Position numbers and translations under genes: made by a program. From Acinetobacter bouvetii DSM 14964 = CIP 107468 (GTDB taxonomy: Bacteria; Pseudomonadota; Gammaproteobacteria; Pseudomonadales; Moraxellaceae), in assembly GCF_000368865.1 (NCBI RefSeq), contig NZ_KB849726.1, positions 27,668 through 91,667 of the forward strand: a stretch of 64,000 bases of DNA, written 5' to 3'. Below, piece after piece: positions 1 through 8,407 of the stretch (the first letter of the stretch is position 1; each line of letters starts with the position of its first letter). A model generated the notes under the pieces. The model ran no database searches. It worked only from the letters and a program-made list of their open reading frames with translations, and was not told where the DNA came from.

Positions 1-174
1 GGCGGAGATGCTGACTTTTTGCTGCAGGTGGTGTCGCCTGATTTAGACACTTATGCCGAGTTTTCGATGTCGGTGATTCGGCGCTTGCCAGGCATTAAGG
101 AAATGCAAAGCATGTTTATTTTAAAAGAGCTGAAACCGTTTGCGGGTTTCCCCGTCAAGCAAAATAAGTTTTAA
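1..174 (+). CDS. Lrp/AsnC-family transcriptional regulator, C-terminal fragment
   Basis: Open at the left edge; the last 57 residues are visible and end at a TAA. The stretch GGDADFLLQVV followed by a helix and a short C-terminal strand matches the ligand-binding (RAM/AsnC effector) domain of Lrp/AsnC regulators, which usually carry an N-terminal helix-turn-helix of about 60 residues, here outside the window. Such proteins bind DNA as octamers and respond to amino acids. A hairpin with a T-run follows about 100 bases downstream. The target cannot be seen; the neighbouring acyl-CoA genes are on the other strand and are not obviously its regulon. Confidence 0.8.
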   Translation, partial: GGDADFLLQVVSPDLDTYAEFSMSVIRRLPGIKEMQSMFILKELKPFAGFPVKQNKF

Positions 175-272
175 GTCACTCAAATGCTTTCGCGTTTTAA
201 GTATAGTCCCGTGGTCTTTTTGCGCTGATTTGCGGGGGACGGCGCAGGCATCTTTTCTTAGAATAAAATACG

Positions 273-298
273 AAAAAAAGGAGCCGCAGCTCCTTTTT
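273..298. terminator. Bidirectional rho-independent terminator
   Basis: AAAGGAGC and GCTCCTTT arms flank a four-base loop, with an A-run on the left and a T-run on the right. It can serve both the regulator fragment on the plus strand and the FadB-like gene on the minus strand. Confidence 0.75.
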
Positions 299-329
299 GA
301 ATCTGATTTTGAATGCAGAGATGCGTGGA

Positions 330-2462
330 TTAAATCAGCTCAGCTTTACCGATTTTATCTTTCAGCAATTGCGGCGCTTTAAAGCGTTCGCCGTATTTCG
401 CTTCAAGCGTATTGGCGCGGACCAAAGCTTTTTCTAAACCGTATTGGTTCAAGAACTGCAAAGCGCCGCCTGTCCAAGGCGCGAAGCCAATGCCGAAGAT
501 TGAACCGACATTGCCATCGACAGTTGACTCTAAAACACCTTCTTCAAGACAGCGCAAAGTATCCAGTGACTGTACAAACAGGAAGCGGTCAATCATTTCC
601 TGTTCTGAAATGTCATTGTCTTTCTGCCATTTGCTTAAGCCATCCCAAAGATGCTTTTTGCCGCCTTCCGGATAGTCATAAAAACCCGCGCCGGCAGCTT
701 TGCCTTTGCGGCCAAATTCATGAATCATAGTTTGAATGACATCATCAGCACCTGAGCGCAGCAGGTCTTTGCCTTCGGCTTGCAGGGCCTTACGGGTCTC
801 GTTTGCCACATGCTCCGAAAGCGTCAGTGAAACTTCATCCTGAATCGCCAATGGGCCAACGGGCATGCCGGCTTTCAGCGCTGCCATTTCAATGCGCGCA
901 GGATGCACGCCTTCTGCCAGCAGGCGCAAGCCTTCCTGTACAAAGGTGCCGAACACGCGGCTGGTAAAGAAACCGCGGCTGTCATTGACCACAATTGGGG
1001 TTTTGCCAATTTGCTGCACATAGTCATAGGCTTTGGCCAGTGTTTCTGCTGAGGTGTTTTTACCTTTGATGATTTCGACCAACTGCATTTTGTCGACAGG
1101 GCTGAAAAAATGCAGGCCAATAAATTTGGCTTGGTCGTTTGAAGCATTGGCCAAGCCAGAAATCGGCAAGGTTGATGTATTCGAGGCAAAAATGCCTTCA
1201 GCGGTCAGATGCGGTTCAGCTTCTTGAGTGACTTTGGCTTTCAGTTCCTGATTTTCAAATACCGCTTCAATGATTAAGTCACAGCCTTGCAAATCGGCAG
1301 CGTCAGCTGTGGCATGGATGAGCGATAAAATTTGATCACGCTTTTCTGCGCTTAAACGGCCTTGTGAAACTTTTTTATCCAGCAGCTTTTGGCTGTAGGC
1401 TTTGCCTTTTTCAGCGGCTTCAACAGATACATCTTTGAGCACCACAGCAATGCCTTTCGATGCTGTGGCATAAGCAATGCCTGCACCCATCATGCCTGCA
1501 CCCAAAATCCCGACTTTAGTGGCTTGCCATTTCGCCACATCTTTCGGACGGCTGGCGCCTGATTTAATGGCATTCAGGCCATGCCAGAAGGTGCCGATCA
1601 TATTTTTAGAAATTTGGCCGGTCGCCAGATAAGTGAAGTAGCGCGATTCAATCGTAAGCGCGGTATCGACATCGACCTGAGCGCCTTCAACCGCGGCAGC
1701 CATAATGGCTTCAGGCGCAGGGTAGCAGCCTTTTGTTTTATCACGCAGCATCGCAGGGGCAATCGCCAGCATTTGCGCGACCGCAGGAGTGGAGGGTGTG
1801 CCGCCCGGAATTTTATAGCCTTTCACATCAAAGGGCTGCTGCGACTTAGGATTAGCTTTGACCCAAGCAATGGCTTTGTCCAGCAGCTCTTGTTCAGATT
1901 CGGCTGTGTCGTGAATCAGCCCGAGCGACTCGGCTTTATCGACAGCAAACTGTTTGCCTTCCATTAAAAATGGAAAAGCATTCTGCAAGCCGAGCAAACG
2001 CACCATGCGCACAATACCGCCGCCGCCCGGCAGCAGGCCTAAAGTCACTTCAGGCAGGCCAAATTTAGCCTTGGCATCATTGAGTGCGACACGGTAATGA
2101 CAGCCAATCGCCAGCTCCCAGCCGCCGCCCAACGCCGTGCCATTCAGTGCCGCTGCTACAGGAATGCCGCGGGTTTCGATATAGCGCAGTTTGGCTTTCA
2201 TATCTTCAATCATGTTGAAGAATTCAGTTGCATGTTCAGGTGTGGCTTGAATCAGTTCATCTAGGTCACCGCCGGCAAAGAAGGTTTTTTTGTTCGAGCG
2301 GAAAATAATCCCTGCGATATTTTCGTCTGCTTGCAGTTTTTCTACCGTTTCTGCCAGTGCAGTGCGGAAGTCGGCATTCATGGTGTTGGCCGACTGGTTT
2401 GGAGAATCCAGCGTCAAAATAACGATATTGTCGGCATTTTTTTCAAATTGAATTGCGCTCAT
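330..2462 (-). CDS. FadB-like multifunctional enoyl-CoA hydratase / 3-hydroxyacyl-CoA dehydrogenase
   Basis: 710 residues. The N-terminal crotonase domain (about 1-280) shows the oxyanion-hole segments GGDLDEL and NGTALGGGWELA, and LPEVTLGLLPGGGG. A Rossmann NAD-binding domain starts near residue 313 (GILGAGMMGAGIA), followed by the HFFSPVDKMQLVEII and NDSRGFF segments of 3-hydroxyacyl-CoA dehydrogenases and two C-terminal helical domains. It should hydrate enoyl-CoA and oxidise the 3-hydroxyacyl-CoA in beta-oxidation, in the cytoplasm. The start is supported by a GGAGAAG ribosome site. It lies 11 bases downstream of a thiolase, so the two probably form an alpha/beta trifunctional complex. 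It differs from classical FadB in pairing with a 401-residue thiolase, so I give no symbol. Confidence 0.93.
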   Translation of the reverse strand: MSAIQFEKNADNIVILTLDSPNQSANTMNADFRTALAETVEKLQADENIAGIIFRSNKKTFFAGGDLDELIQATPEHATEFFNMIEDMKAKLRYIETRGIPVAAALNGTALGGGWELAIGCHYRVALNDAKAKFGLPEVTLGLLPGGGGIVRMVRLLGLQNAFPFLMEGKQFAVDKAESLGLIHDTAESEQELLDKAIAWVKANPKSQQPFDVKGYKIPGGTPSTPAVAQMLAIAPAMLRDKTKGCYPAPEAIMAAAVEGAQVDVDTALTIESRYFTYLATGQISKNMIGTFWHGLNAIKSGASRPKDVAKWQATKVGILGAGMMGAGIAYATASKGIAVVLKDVSVEAAEKGKAYSQKLLDKKVSQGRLSAEKRDQILSLIHATADAADLQGCDLIIEAVFENQELKAKVTQEAEPHLTAEGIFASNTSTLPISGLANASNDQAKFIGLHFFSPVDKMQLVEIIKGKNTSAETLAKAYDYVQQIGKTPIVVNDSRGFFTSRVFGTFVQEGLRLLAEGVHPARIEMAALKAGMPVGPLAIQDEVSLTLSEHVANETRKALQAEGKDLLRSGADDVIQTMIHEFGRKGKAAGAGFYDYPEGGKKHLWDGLSKWQKDNDISEQEMIDRFLFVQSLDTLRCLEEGVLESTVDGNVGSIFGIGFAPWTGGALQFLNQYGLEKALVRANTLEAKYGERFKAPQLLKDKIGKAELI

Positions 2463-2473
2463 TTTTCTTCTCC

Positions 2474-3679
2474 TTATACCAATTCAATAATTGTAGCGAT
2501 GCCCATCCCGCCGCCGACACATAAAGTGGCTAAGCCGCGTTTTTTGCCTTGACGTTCCAGTTCATCCAGCAGAGTGCCCAAGATCATCGCGCCCGTTGCA
2601 CCGAGTGGATGGCCTAGAGCAATGGCGCCGCCATTCACATTGACCTTGGCAGGATCAACCTTGAGTTCGGTAATAAAGCGCATCACTACAGCGGCAAAGG
2701 CTTCATTGACTTCAAACAGGTCAATGTCATCAATCGTCAGGCCTGCTTTGGCTAAAGCTTTGCGGGCAGCAGGTGCAGGGCCGGTCAGCATGATGGTTGG
2801 GTCTGTGCCGACTAAAGCTGTTGCCAGCACTTTGGCACGCGGTTTGAGGCCTTGTTCTTTGACCGCTTTTTCAGAAGCCAGCAGCAGCACCGCAGCGCCG
2901 TCGACAATTCCTGATGAGTTGCCTGCGTGATGCACATGATTGACTGCACCCACTTCAGGGTATTTTTGCAGGGCAATGGCGTCGAAGCCCATTTGCCCCA
3001 TCATGGCAAAACTTGGATTCAGTTTGCCCAAGCCCTCAGCTGTCGTGCTCGGTTTAATAAATTCGTCTTTGGCTAAAATGGTCACGCCCGCTTTGTCCTG
3101 TACAGGCACAACGGAACGCTTAAAGTAGCCATTGGCTTGGGCTGCAGCGGCTTTCTTTTGCGAGCCTGCAGCAAAGGCATCCACATCGGCACGCGTATAG
3201 CCGTCAATGGTGGCAATCAGGTCGGCGCCAATCCCTTGCGGAATAAAGTCACAGGCCATATTGGTTTCAGGATCCAGCGCCCAAGGGCCGCCGTCTGAAC
3301 CCATCGGCACGCGGGACATCGACTCGACGCCGCCGGCAACCACGAGATCTTCCCAGCCAGAACGGACTTTTTGCGCCGCTAAATTCACAGCTTCTAAGCC
3401 TGATGCGCAGAAACGGTTAATCTGAACACCAGCAACATCATTGTCCCAGCCGGCAGCAATAGCCGCGGTTTTGGCAATATCGGCCCCCTGATCGCCAATC
3501 GGCGTGACGCAGCCCAAAACAATGTCATCGACGGCGGCGGTATCAAATTGATGGCGGTCTTTGAGTTCATTGAGCAACCCCGTTAATAAACTGATGGGTT
3601 TTACTTCATGCAATGAACCGTCTTTTTTCCCTTTGCCGCGCGGTGTGCGGATGGCATCAATGATGTAAGCCTCACTCAT
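2474..3679 (-). CDS. Thiolase (acetyl-CoA C-acyltransferase)
   Basis: 401 residues, usual thiolase length. The nucleophilic cysteine is Cys91 in [11 protein letters not shown]. The second-half active-site blocks are [18 protein letters not shown] (general base histidine) and [10 protein letters not shown] (second cysteine). It should cleave 3-ketoacyl-CoA with CoA, the last step of beta-oxidation, and is the first gene of the two-gene operon with the FadB-like enzyme. The about 200 bases upstream, facing the divergent NUDIX gene, must hold its promoter. Chain-length preference cannot be read from the sequence. Confidence 0.93.
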   Translation of the reverse strand: MSEAYIIDAIRTPRGKGKKDGSLHEVKPISLLTGLLNELKDRHQFDTAAVDDIVLGCVTPIGDQGADIAKTAAIAAGWDNDVAGVQINRFCASGLEAVNLAAQKVRSGWEDLVVAGGVESMSRVPMGSDGGPWALDPETNMACDFIPQGIGADLIATIDGYTRADVDAFAAGSQKKAAAAQANGYFKRSVVPVQDKAGVTILAKDEFIKPSTTAEGLGKLNPSFAMMGQMGFDAIALQKYPEVGAVNHVHHAGNSSGIVDGAAVLLLASEKAVKEQGLKPRAKVLATALVGTDPTIMLTGPAPAARKALAKAGLTIDDIDLFEVNEAFAAVVMRFITELKVDPAKVNVNGGAIALGHPLGATGAMILGTLLDELERQGKKRGLATLCVGGGMGIATIIELV

Positions 3680-3903
3680 AATTTATCCTTAATTGCTGCA
3701 TTAAAATTTTTATGTGCTTTTGAGTGTAATGATTAATTAATGAAGTGCAATGACGAGAACGGCTCAGATCACTTGAGGTTTTTTGCCACTTTCATCCTGA
3801 GCATATGGCTTAAATAAAATAAAGCGCAGGGATCTCAAAATGATGTTTTAAGCCTCTCTTTGATGCGCGTGCTAAGCTATGCCGAATGGAGAAGGGGAGA
3901 AAC

Positions 3904-4362
3904 ATGAAAAATATACGGGGTAAAGCGGTGTGTTTATTTCGACACCATGGACGCGTACTTTTAACTCAAGGTTTTGATTCTGCAAAGAATGAGCATTATT
4001 TAATGCCGATTGGCGGCGGTATAGAGTTTGGAGAGCGTGCGGTTGATGCAATTCGGCGTGAAGTGCGGGAAGAAATTCAGCAAGAGATTCAGCACGTGCA
4101 GCAGCTTCAGGTGCTGGAGAATATTTTCAGTTTTGATGGGCAGCAGGGGCATGAGATTGTATTTGTGTATGCTGCCGAATTTTCTGACCGTCACATTTAT
4201 GCAATGCGGGAGATTATGGGCCAAGAGTCAGATGGTTCCGTATACCGCGCTGCATGGTACAGTGCGCAAGGGCTGGAGGCATTGAAACTGCCAATTTATC
4301 CGCAAGGCATAGAGTCTTTGTTGTTTCAGCCTTTGCTATGCGGCATAGCGCTAAACAGCTGA
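3904..4362 (+). CDS. NUDIX hydrolase
   Basis: 152 residues from the chosen ATG. A GGAGAAGGGGAGA tract lies just upstream, so the in-frame ATG at 3886, which sits inside that purine tract, is less likely. The NUDIX box is clear: GGGIEFGERAVDAIRREVREE, matching Gx5Ex7REUxEExGU except for the terminal Gly-U. The family hydrolyses nucleoside diphosphates linked to another moiety using metal ions bound by the box glutamates. The substrate is not predictable. Single gene, divergent from the thiolase operon and convergent with the AraC-type gene. Confidence 0.88.
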   Translation: MKNIRGKAVCLFRHHGRVLLTQGFDSAKNEHYLMPIGGGIEFGERAVDAIRREVREEIQQEIQHVQQLQVLENIFSFDGQQGHEIVFVYAAEFSDRHIYAMREIMGQESDGSVYRAAWYSAQGLEALKLPIYPQGIESLLFQPLLCGIALNS

Positions 4363-4370
4363 AAAGGCAT

Positions 4371-4395
4371 AAAAAACCCAAGCATGTTGCTTGGG
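4371..4395 (-). terminator. Terminator for the AraC-type gene
   Basis: Perfect CCCAAGCA/TGCTTGGG arms around a three-base loop. The A-run lies on the left, so the U-tract forms in minus-strand transcripts. It sits just past the end of the minus-strand regulator gene. Confidence 0.75.
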
Positions 4396-4461
4396 CGAGG
4401 ACAGTTGTTCTGTAAAAAAACTGTCTTCAGTGGATAAGTCAAAAATTATCCACAGTTTGGC

Positions 4462-5472
4462 TTAATGATAACCATGCAGCTGGCGGTATAGGCCTGGGGT
4501 TACCCCAGTCCATTTTTTAAATGCGCGGTGGAAGGTGCTGGTTTCACTGAAACCGACTTGCTGCGCCACATCTTCCAGAGTCAATGCTGGATTGAGTAAT
4601 AAATGAATGGCGGCGTCGCGGCGCAAGGCGTCTTTCACGCCTTGATAGCTTTTGCCTTCAGCAGCCAAGCGGCGGCGCAGTGTTTGCGGTGAAAGATACA
4701 GCATCGATGCAACATCATTCAGCGTCGGCATTTCTTCACCAATTTGGCTCTTTAGCACTTCGCGGATGCGAGACGTTAAAGAATTGGTGTTTTTAAATTT
4801 CACCAGCAATTGCGCAGGCGCCGCCTTTAAGAATTCTTCCAGAGATTCTTCATTTTGGCGAATCGGCAGATCTAAATAATCCGCTGCAAAAGTAATTTCG
4901 GTACGCGGCGCATCAAACTGCATCACGGGTGCAAAAAACAGCGCATCGTATTCGTCAGCATGCTCTGGACGGCTGTAGCCGAAATGCACACGCTCCAGCG
5001 GCAAGCGGCGTTCAATCAGCCAAGACGCTAAGCCATGCCAAATCATCAGCATGCTTTCTGTAATGAAATGATCCGGGTCCATGGATTTTGGAATTAAGGG
5101 CACTAAGCGCGCTTCGTGCTTATCGCGCTCCAGTGAAACAGACCATTCATCGCCAAATAATTTATAAAACTGCGAGGACAGCTCCAGTGCATCACCTAAT
5201 GTTTTTGCATGAATAATCAACTGGCACATAATGGCAAAAGTGCCCAAACGGCGCGGCTGAATATCAAAACCGACGTGTTCATCCTGCGTCACCATCCACA
5301 GCATCTTAATGAAGCGGGTGTACTGTTCAGGTGAAATACGCGCTTTAGGCTGACGCAGAAGCTCTGCCTCGATGCCAACGTGAGACAATAAAGTTTCGAC
5401 ATCCATGCCAAGGCGCTTTACACCAGACAGGGCGGCGTTGACGAAATGGATACTGATCGTATCGCGACTCAT
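4462..5472 (-). CDS. AraC/XylS-family transcriptional regulator
   Basis: 336 residues from the ATG at 5472, which has an AAGGAATTAAC ribosome site. The in-frame ATG at 5502 would add ten residues without a good site. The N-terminal two thirds match the arabinose-binding-like domain of OruR/FeaR-type regulators. The C-terminal about 100 residues hold two helix-turn-helix motifs, including DVASMLYLSPQTLRRRLAAEGKS and the AraC signature VAQQVGFSETSTFHRAFKKWTGVTP. It is divergent from a CoA-transferase gene across 210 bases containing an inverted repeat, so it may regulate that gene and itself. This is inference from position. Confidence 0.9.
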   Translation of the reverse strand: MSRDTISIHFVNAALSGVKRLGMDVETLLSHVGIEAELLRQPKARISPEQYTRFIKMLWMVTQDEHVGFDIQPRRLGTFAIMCQLIIHAKTLGDALELSSQFYKLFGDEWSVSLERDKHEARLVPLIPKSMDPDHFITESMLMIWHGLASWLIERRLPLERVHFGYSRPEHADEYDALFFAPVMQFDAPRTEITFAADYLDLPIRQNEESLEEFLKAAPAQLLVKFKNTNSLTSRIREVLKSQIGEEMPTLNDVASMLYLSPQTLRRRLAAEGKSYQGVKDALRRDAAIHLLLNPALTLEDVAQQVGFSETSTFHRAFKKWTGVTPGLYRQLHGYH

Positions 5473-5540
5473 GTTAATTCCTTCAGTCTCTTTAATGTTC
5501 ACTATTGCTTGACCTAAATGACGCTAAAAAATGTATGTAT

Positions 5541-5586
5541 GGCAATTTACAACAGTAAATTTACCATTTTCACATGTTAAATTGCC
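5541..5586. promoter_or_regulatory. Inverted repeat in the AraC/CoA-transferase divergent region
   Basis: GGCAATTTA at 5541-5549 and its exact complement TAAATTGCC at 5578-5586, with centres 37 bases apart, in the intergenic space between the two divergent genes. This is a possible operator for the AraC-type regulator; AraC proteins more often use direct repeats, so the assignment is tentative. Confidence 0.4.
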
Positions 5587-5682
5587 GAAACTATCAAGGT
5601 AAATGGCTGAACATGACATTGTGTTGAATCTTTTATATTTCTAATATGCCTGAAAATGCAACATAAATAGAGTAAAAACCCA

Positions 5683-6801
5683 ATGAATTATCCGCTAAAC
5701 GGTTTGAAAGTCCTTGATTTTTCCACTCTGCTGCCAGGCCCATTCGCCACCATGTATTTGGCGGATATGGGCGCTGAAGTTGTGCATATTGAATCACCGA
5801 CACGCCCCGATCTTGTACGCCTGATGCCGCCGTATTCCAATGGGCAGGCCGCATCGCACAATTACTTAAACCGCAATAAGCGGTCCGTGGCTTTGGATTT
5901 AAAAGACCCTGACAGTATTGCATTGCTGAAATCCAGAATTTCTGAATACGACATTGTTGTTGAGCAATTCAGGCCAGGGGTCATGCAGCGCTTAGGCCTA
6001 GATTATCAAACACTTGCCGAAATTCATCCGCAATTAATTTACTGCTCGGTGACCGGCTATGGTCAAACGGGCAGCTATAAAGACCGCGCCGGGCATGACA
6101 TTAATTATCTGGCGCTATCGGGCATTGCTGGGCACAGCGGCCGTCAGGACAGCGGGCCGCCTCCGCTGGGCATTCAGGTTGCAGATGTTGCCGGCGGTTC
6201 GCTGCATGCCGTGATTGCTATTTTGAGCGCAGTCATTGAGCGCAGCCGAAGCGGTCAAGGCCAGTATATTGATATCTCCATGACGGATTGCGCCGTGGCC
6301 TTAAACAATATGGCGGCGGCTGCGGAAATCGCAGGCAATGAGCGGCAGCAGCCAGAGCATTCACATTTAAATGGCGGCACATTTTATGATTATTACCAAA
6401 CCCGCGATGGGCGCTATTTATCCATCGGCAGTTTAGAACCGCAATTTATGCTGGGTTTGGCGCAGATTTTAGAGTTGCCGATCGTGGCTGAAAAAGGCGC
6501 ATCCTTTGCTCCAGAAGACCGGGCAGCTGTTAAGCGGGAGATTCAGAAAAAGATGCTGACTAAAGATTTTTCTGAATGGAATGAAATGTTTAGAACTCAG
6601 GATGTATGCGTTGAGCCTGTACTCAGTTTGCATGAGGCTTTGCATTCCGCGCTTTCGGATGAGCGGGGCTGGCTGGTTTCTGTACCGCTGCAAGAGGGGA
6701 GTACAAAAAACGAACAACAATTAGCTTGTCCGATTAAGTTTTCACGATCAAAAATAAGGTACGAATTTATAGGAAAATCATTAGGCTATGATTTATTGTA
6801 A
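5683..6801 (+). CDS. CaiB/BaiF (class III) CoA-transferase or acyl-CoA racemase
   Basis: 372 residues. The start LNGLKVLDFSTLLPGPFATMYLADMGAEVVHIE is typical of class III CoA-transferases and alpha-methylacyl-CoA racemases. The NRNKRSVALDLK segment, the GYGQTGSYKDRAGHDINYLALSG block (which holds the catalytic aspartate of the family) and the C-terminal half LNGGTFYDYYQTRDGRYLSIG agree. The G-H-D pattern and overall length (about 370) fit alpha-methylacyl-CoA racemase as well as formyl-CoA-type transferases, and I cannot decide between them. The ribosome site is weak. The gene is divergent from an AraC-type regulator. Confidence 0.9.
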   Translation: MNYPLNGLKVLDFSTLLPGPFATMYLADMGAEVVHIESPTRPDLVRLMPPYSNGQAASHNYLNRNKRSVALDLKDPDSIALLKSRISEYDIVVEQFRPGVMQRLGLDYQTLAEIHPQLIYCSVTGYGQTGSYKDRAGHDINYLALSGIAGHSGRQDSGPPPLGIQVADVAGGSLHAVIAILSAVIERSRSGQGQYIDISMTDCAVALNNMAAAAEIAGNERQQPEHSHLNGGTFYDYYQTRDGRYLSIGSLEPQFMLGLAQILELPIVAEKGASFAPEDRAAVKREIQKKMLTKDFSEWNEMFRTQDVCVEPVLSLHEALHSALSDERGWLVSVPLQEGSTKNEQQLACPIKFSRSKIRYEFIGKSLGYDLL

Positions 6802-6919
6802 AATCTCTTATTATGATAATTGGTGTGGCTTAGTGGCTTTGAAATAACAAAAACATGCGATTTTATACGAATTAAGCGTATTGTTCACATGAGTAAAAAG
6901 ATAGAAAAGGTCACCAATT

Positions 6920-8200
6920 ATGAATAGATTAAGAAACAGTTGGTGTTTTTGTCTCAGCCTTTGCGCCTTCAGTCTAGGAATGCAAAGTGTTTCTGCTGCC
7001 GAAGCTTTCAGCGCTGAAAGCCCTTGGATGTTTGGCGATTGGAATGGCCAGCGCAGTGATTTGCAGCAAAAAGGCTATGATTTCAGCTTCGGATATACCG
7101 GAGAAATGGCCACATTGCTGGATGCAAAACATTCATCCAGCCATGGCACTGAATATGCCGATCAATTCGCAATTGGCGCTCATCTGGATTTAGAAAAAAT
7201 TCTCGGCTGGCAAGACACTGAAGCGCAAATCACCGTGACGGAGCGTAACGGCCATTCATTATCGCAAACTTCTGATGCGCTGAACGGGCATTTAAGCTCA
7301 GTTCAAGAAGTGTGGGGCCGCGGTCAAACTTGGCGCTTAACTGATTTTTGGATCAAGAAAAAATTCCTCGATCAAAAACTGGATGTAAAGGCCGGCCGGT
7401 TTGGTGAAGGCGAGGATTTCAACAGCTTTGACTGTGATTTTCAAAATTTGGCGCTCTGCGGTTCGCAAGTCGGCAACTGGGTCGGTGATCAATGGTACAA
7501 CTGGCCGGTCAGCCAATGGGCGGCTCGGATAAAATACAGCATCCGTCCAGATTTATTTGCGCAAGTGGGAGTGTATGAATACAACCCTGAAAATCTGGAG
7601 CGCGGTAAAGGCTGGAACTTAAGCACCGATGGCTCACATGGCGCAATCATTCCGGCAGAAGTAGTTTGGTCGCCTAAAGCCGGCGCTGCAGCGCTTCCGG
7701 GTGAATACCGCGCCGGCTATTACTACAGCACGGCGGATGCAGATGTCATTCACAGCGCTGTCAATGCAAAAGATCATCATCAAGGCGGCTGGATTGTCGC
7801 GAAGCAGCAGCTGACGGCGCATAAAGATGATGCGTCACGCGGTTTAAGCGGTTTTGCTAACCTGACTGTGCATGATGCTGATACCAACCGCGTCAGGGAT
7901 ATGCAGAATATCGGCCTGGTTTACAAAGGCGCTTTCGATGCCCGCCCGCAGGATGAAATAGCCATTGGACTCGGGCGCATCAGTATTAATGATGATGTGA
8001 ATGACGCCAATATTGCCAATAGCACAGTCGATGCGCGCGGCCTGCAAAGTGAAGAATACGACGCTGAAATTTATTATGGCATTCATGCAGCCCATTGGCT
8101 GACAGTGCGCCCCAATATTCAATATATCCGCCATGTTGGCGCATATAAAAATGGTGAAAATGCATGGGTCGGCGGAATTAAATTCCAGACCGCATTTTAG
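6920..8200 (+). CDS. OprB-family carbohydrate-selective porin
   Basis: 426 residues with a signal peptide of about 27 (hydrophobic CFCLSLCAFSLGM, then VSAAEA). The mature start WMFGDWNGQRSDLQQKGYDF is the usual OprB opening, and the C-terminus ends in an aromatic (KFQTAF) as in outer-membrane beta-barrels. OprB porins admit glucose and related sugars. It lies about 200 bases upstream of PQQ glucose dehydrogenase on the same strand, which fits supply of sugar to that periplasmic enzyme. A paralogue lies at 28792-30057. An AAAAGG ribosome site is upstream. Confidence 0.92.
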   Translation: MNRLRNSWCFCLSLCAFSLGMQSVSAAEAFSAESPWMFGDWNGQRSDLQQKGYDFSFGYTGEMATLLDAKHSSSHGTEYADQFAIGAHLDLEKILGWQDTEAQITVTERNGHSLSQTSDALNGHLSSVQEVWGRGQTWRLTDFWIKKKFLDQKLDVKAGRFGEGEDFNSFDCDFQNLALCGSQVGNWVGDQWYNWPVSQWAARIKYSIRPDLFAQVGVYEYNPENLERGKGWNLSTDGSHGAIIPAEVVWSPKAGAAALPGEYRAGYYYSTADADVIHSAVNAKDHHQGGWIVAKQQLTAHKDDASRGLSGFANLTVHDADTNRVRDMQNIGLVYKGAFDARPQDEIAIGLGRISINDDVNDANIANSTVDARGLQSEEYDAEIYYGIHAAHWLTVRPNIQYIRHVGAYKNGENAWVGGIKFQTAF

Positions 8201-8214
8201 TTTCTAGATCCGTA

Positions 8215-8244
8215 AGTATTTGCCAGGCATCAGCGGCAAATACT
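8215..8244. other. Perfect hairpin downstream of the OprB porin
   Basis: AGTATTTGCC and GGCAAATACT form a perfect 10-bp stem with a 10-base loop, 15 bases after the porin stop. There is no T-run after it, so it may protect the mRNA 3' end or damp read-through into gcd rather than act as a full terminator. Confidence 0.5.
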
Positions 8245-8407
8245 GGATTCATTTGACTTGAAAACAATAAAGCTGTTCATGCTCAGCATTTTGACCTGTG
8301 GGCTGAAATGGCTTGGCAGATACTTAAAATCTAAAAACTATTCAGGCGCTCAGCTCTGTTTTCACAAAGGATGAGCTTAAAAAGAATCTAAGAAAAAGGT
8401 GGCTTAT

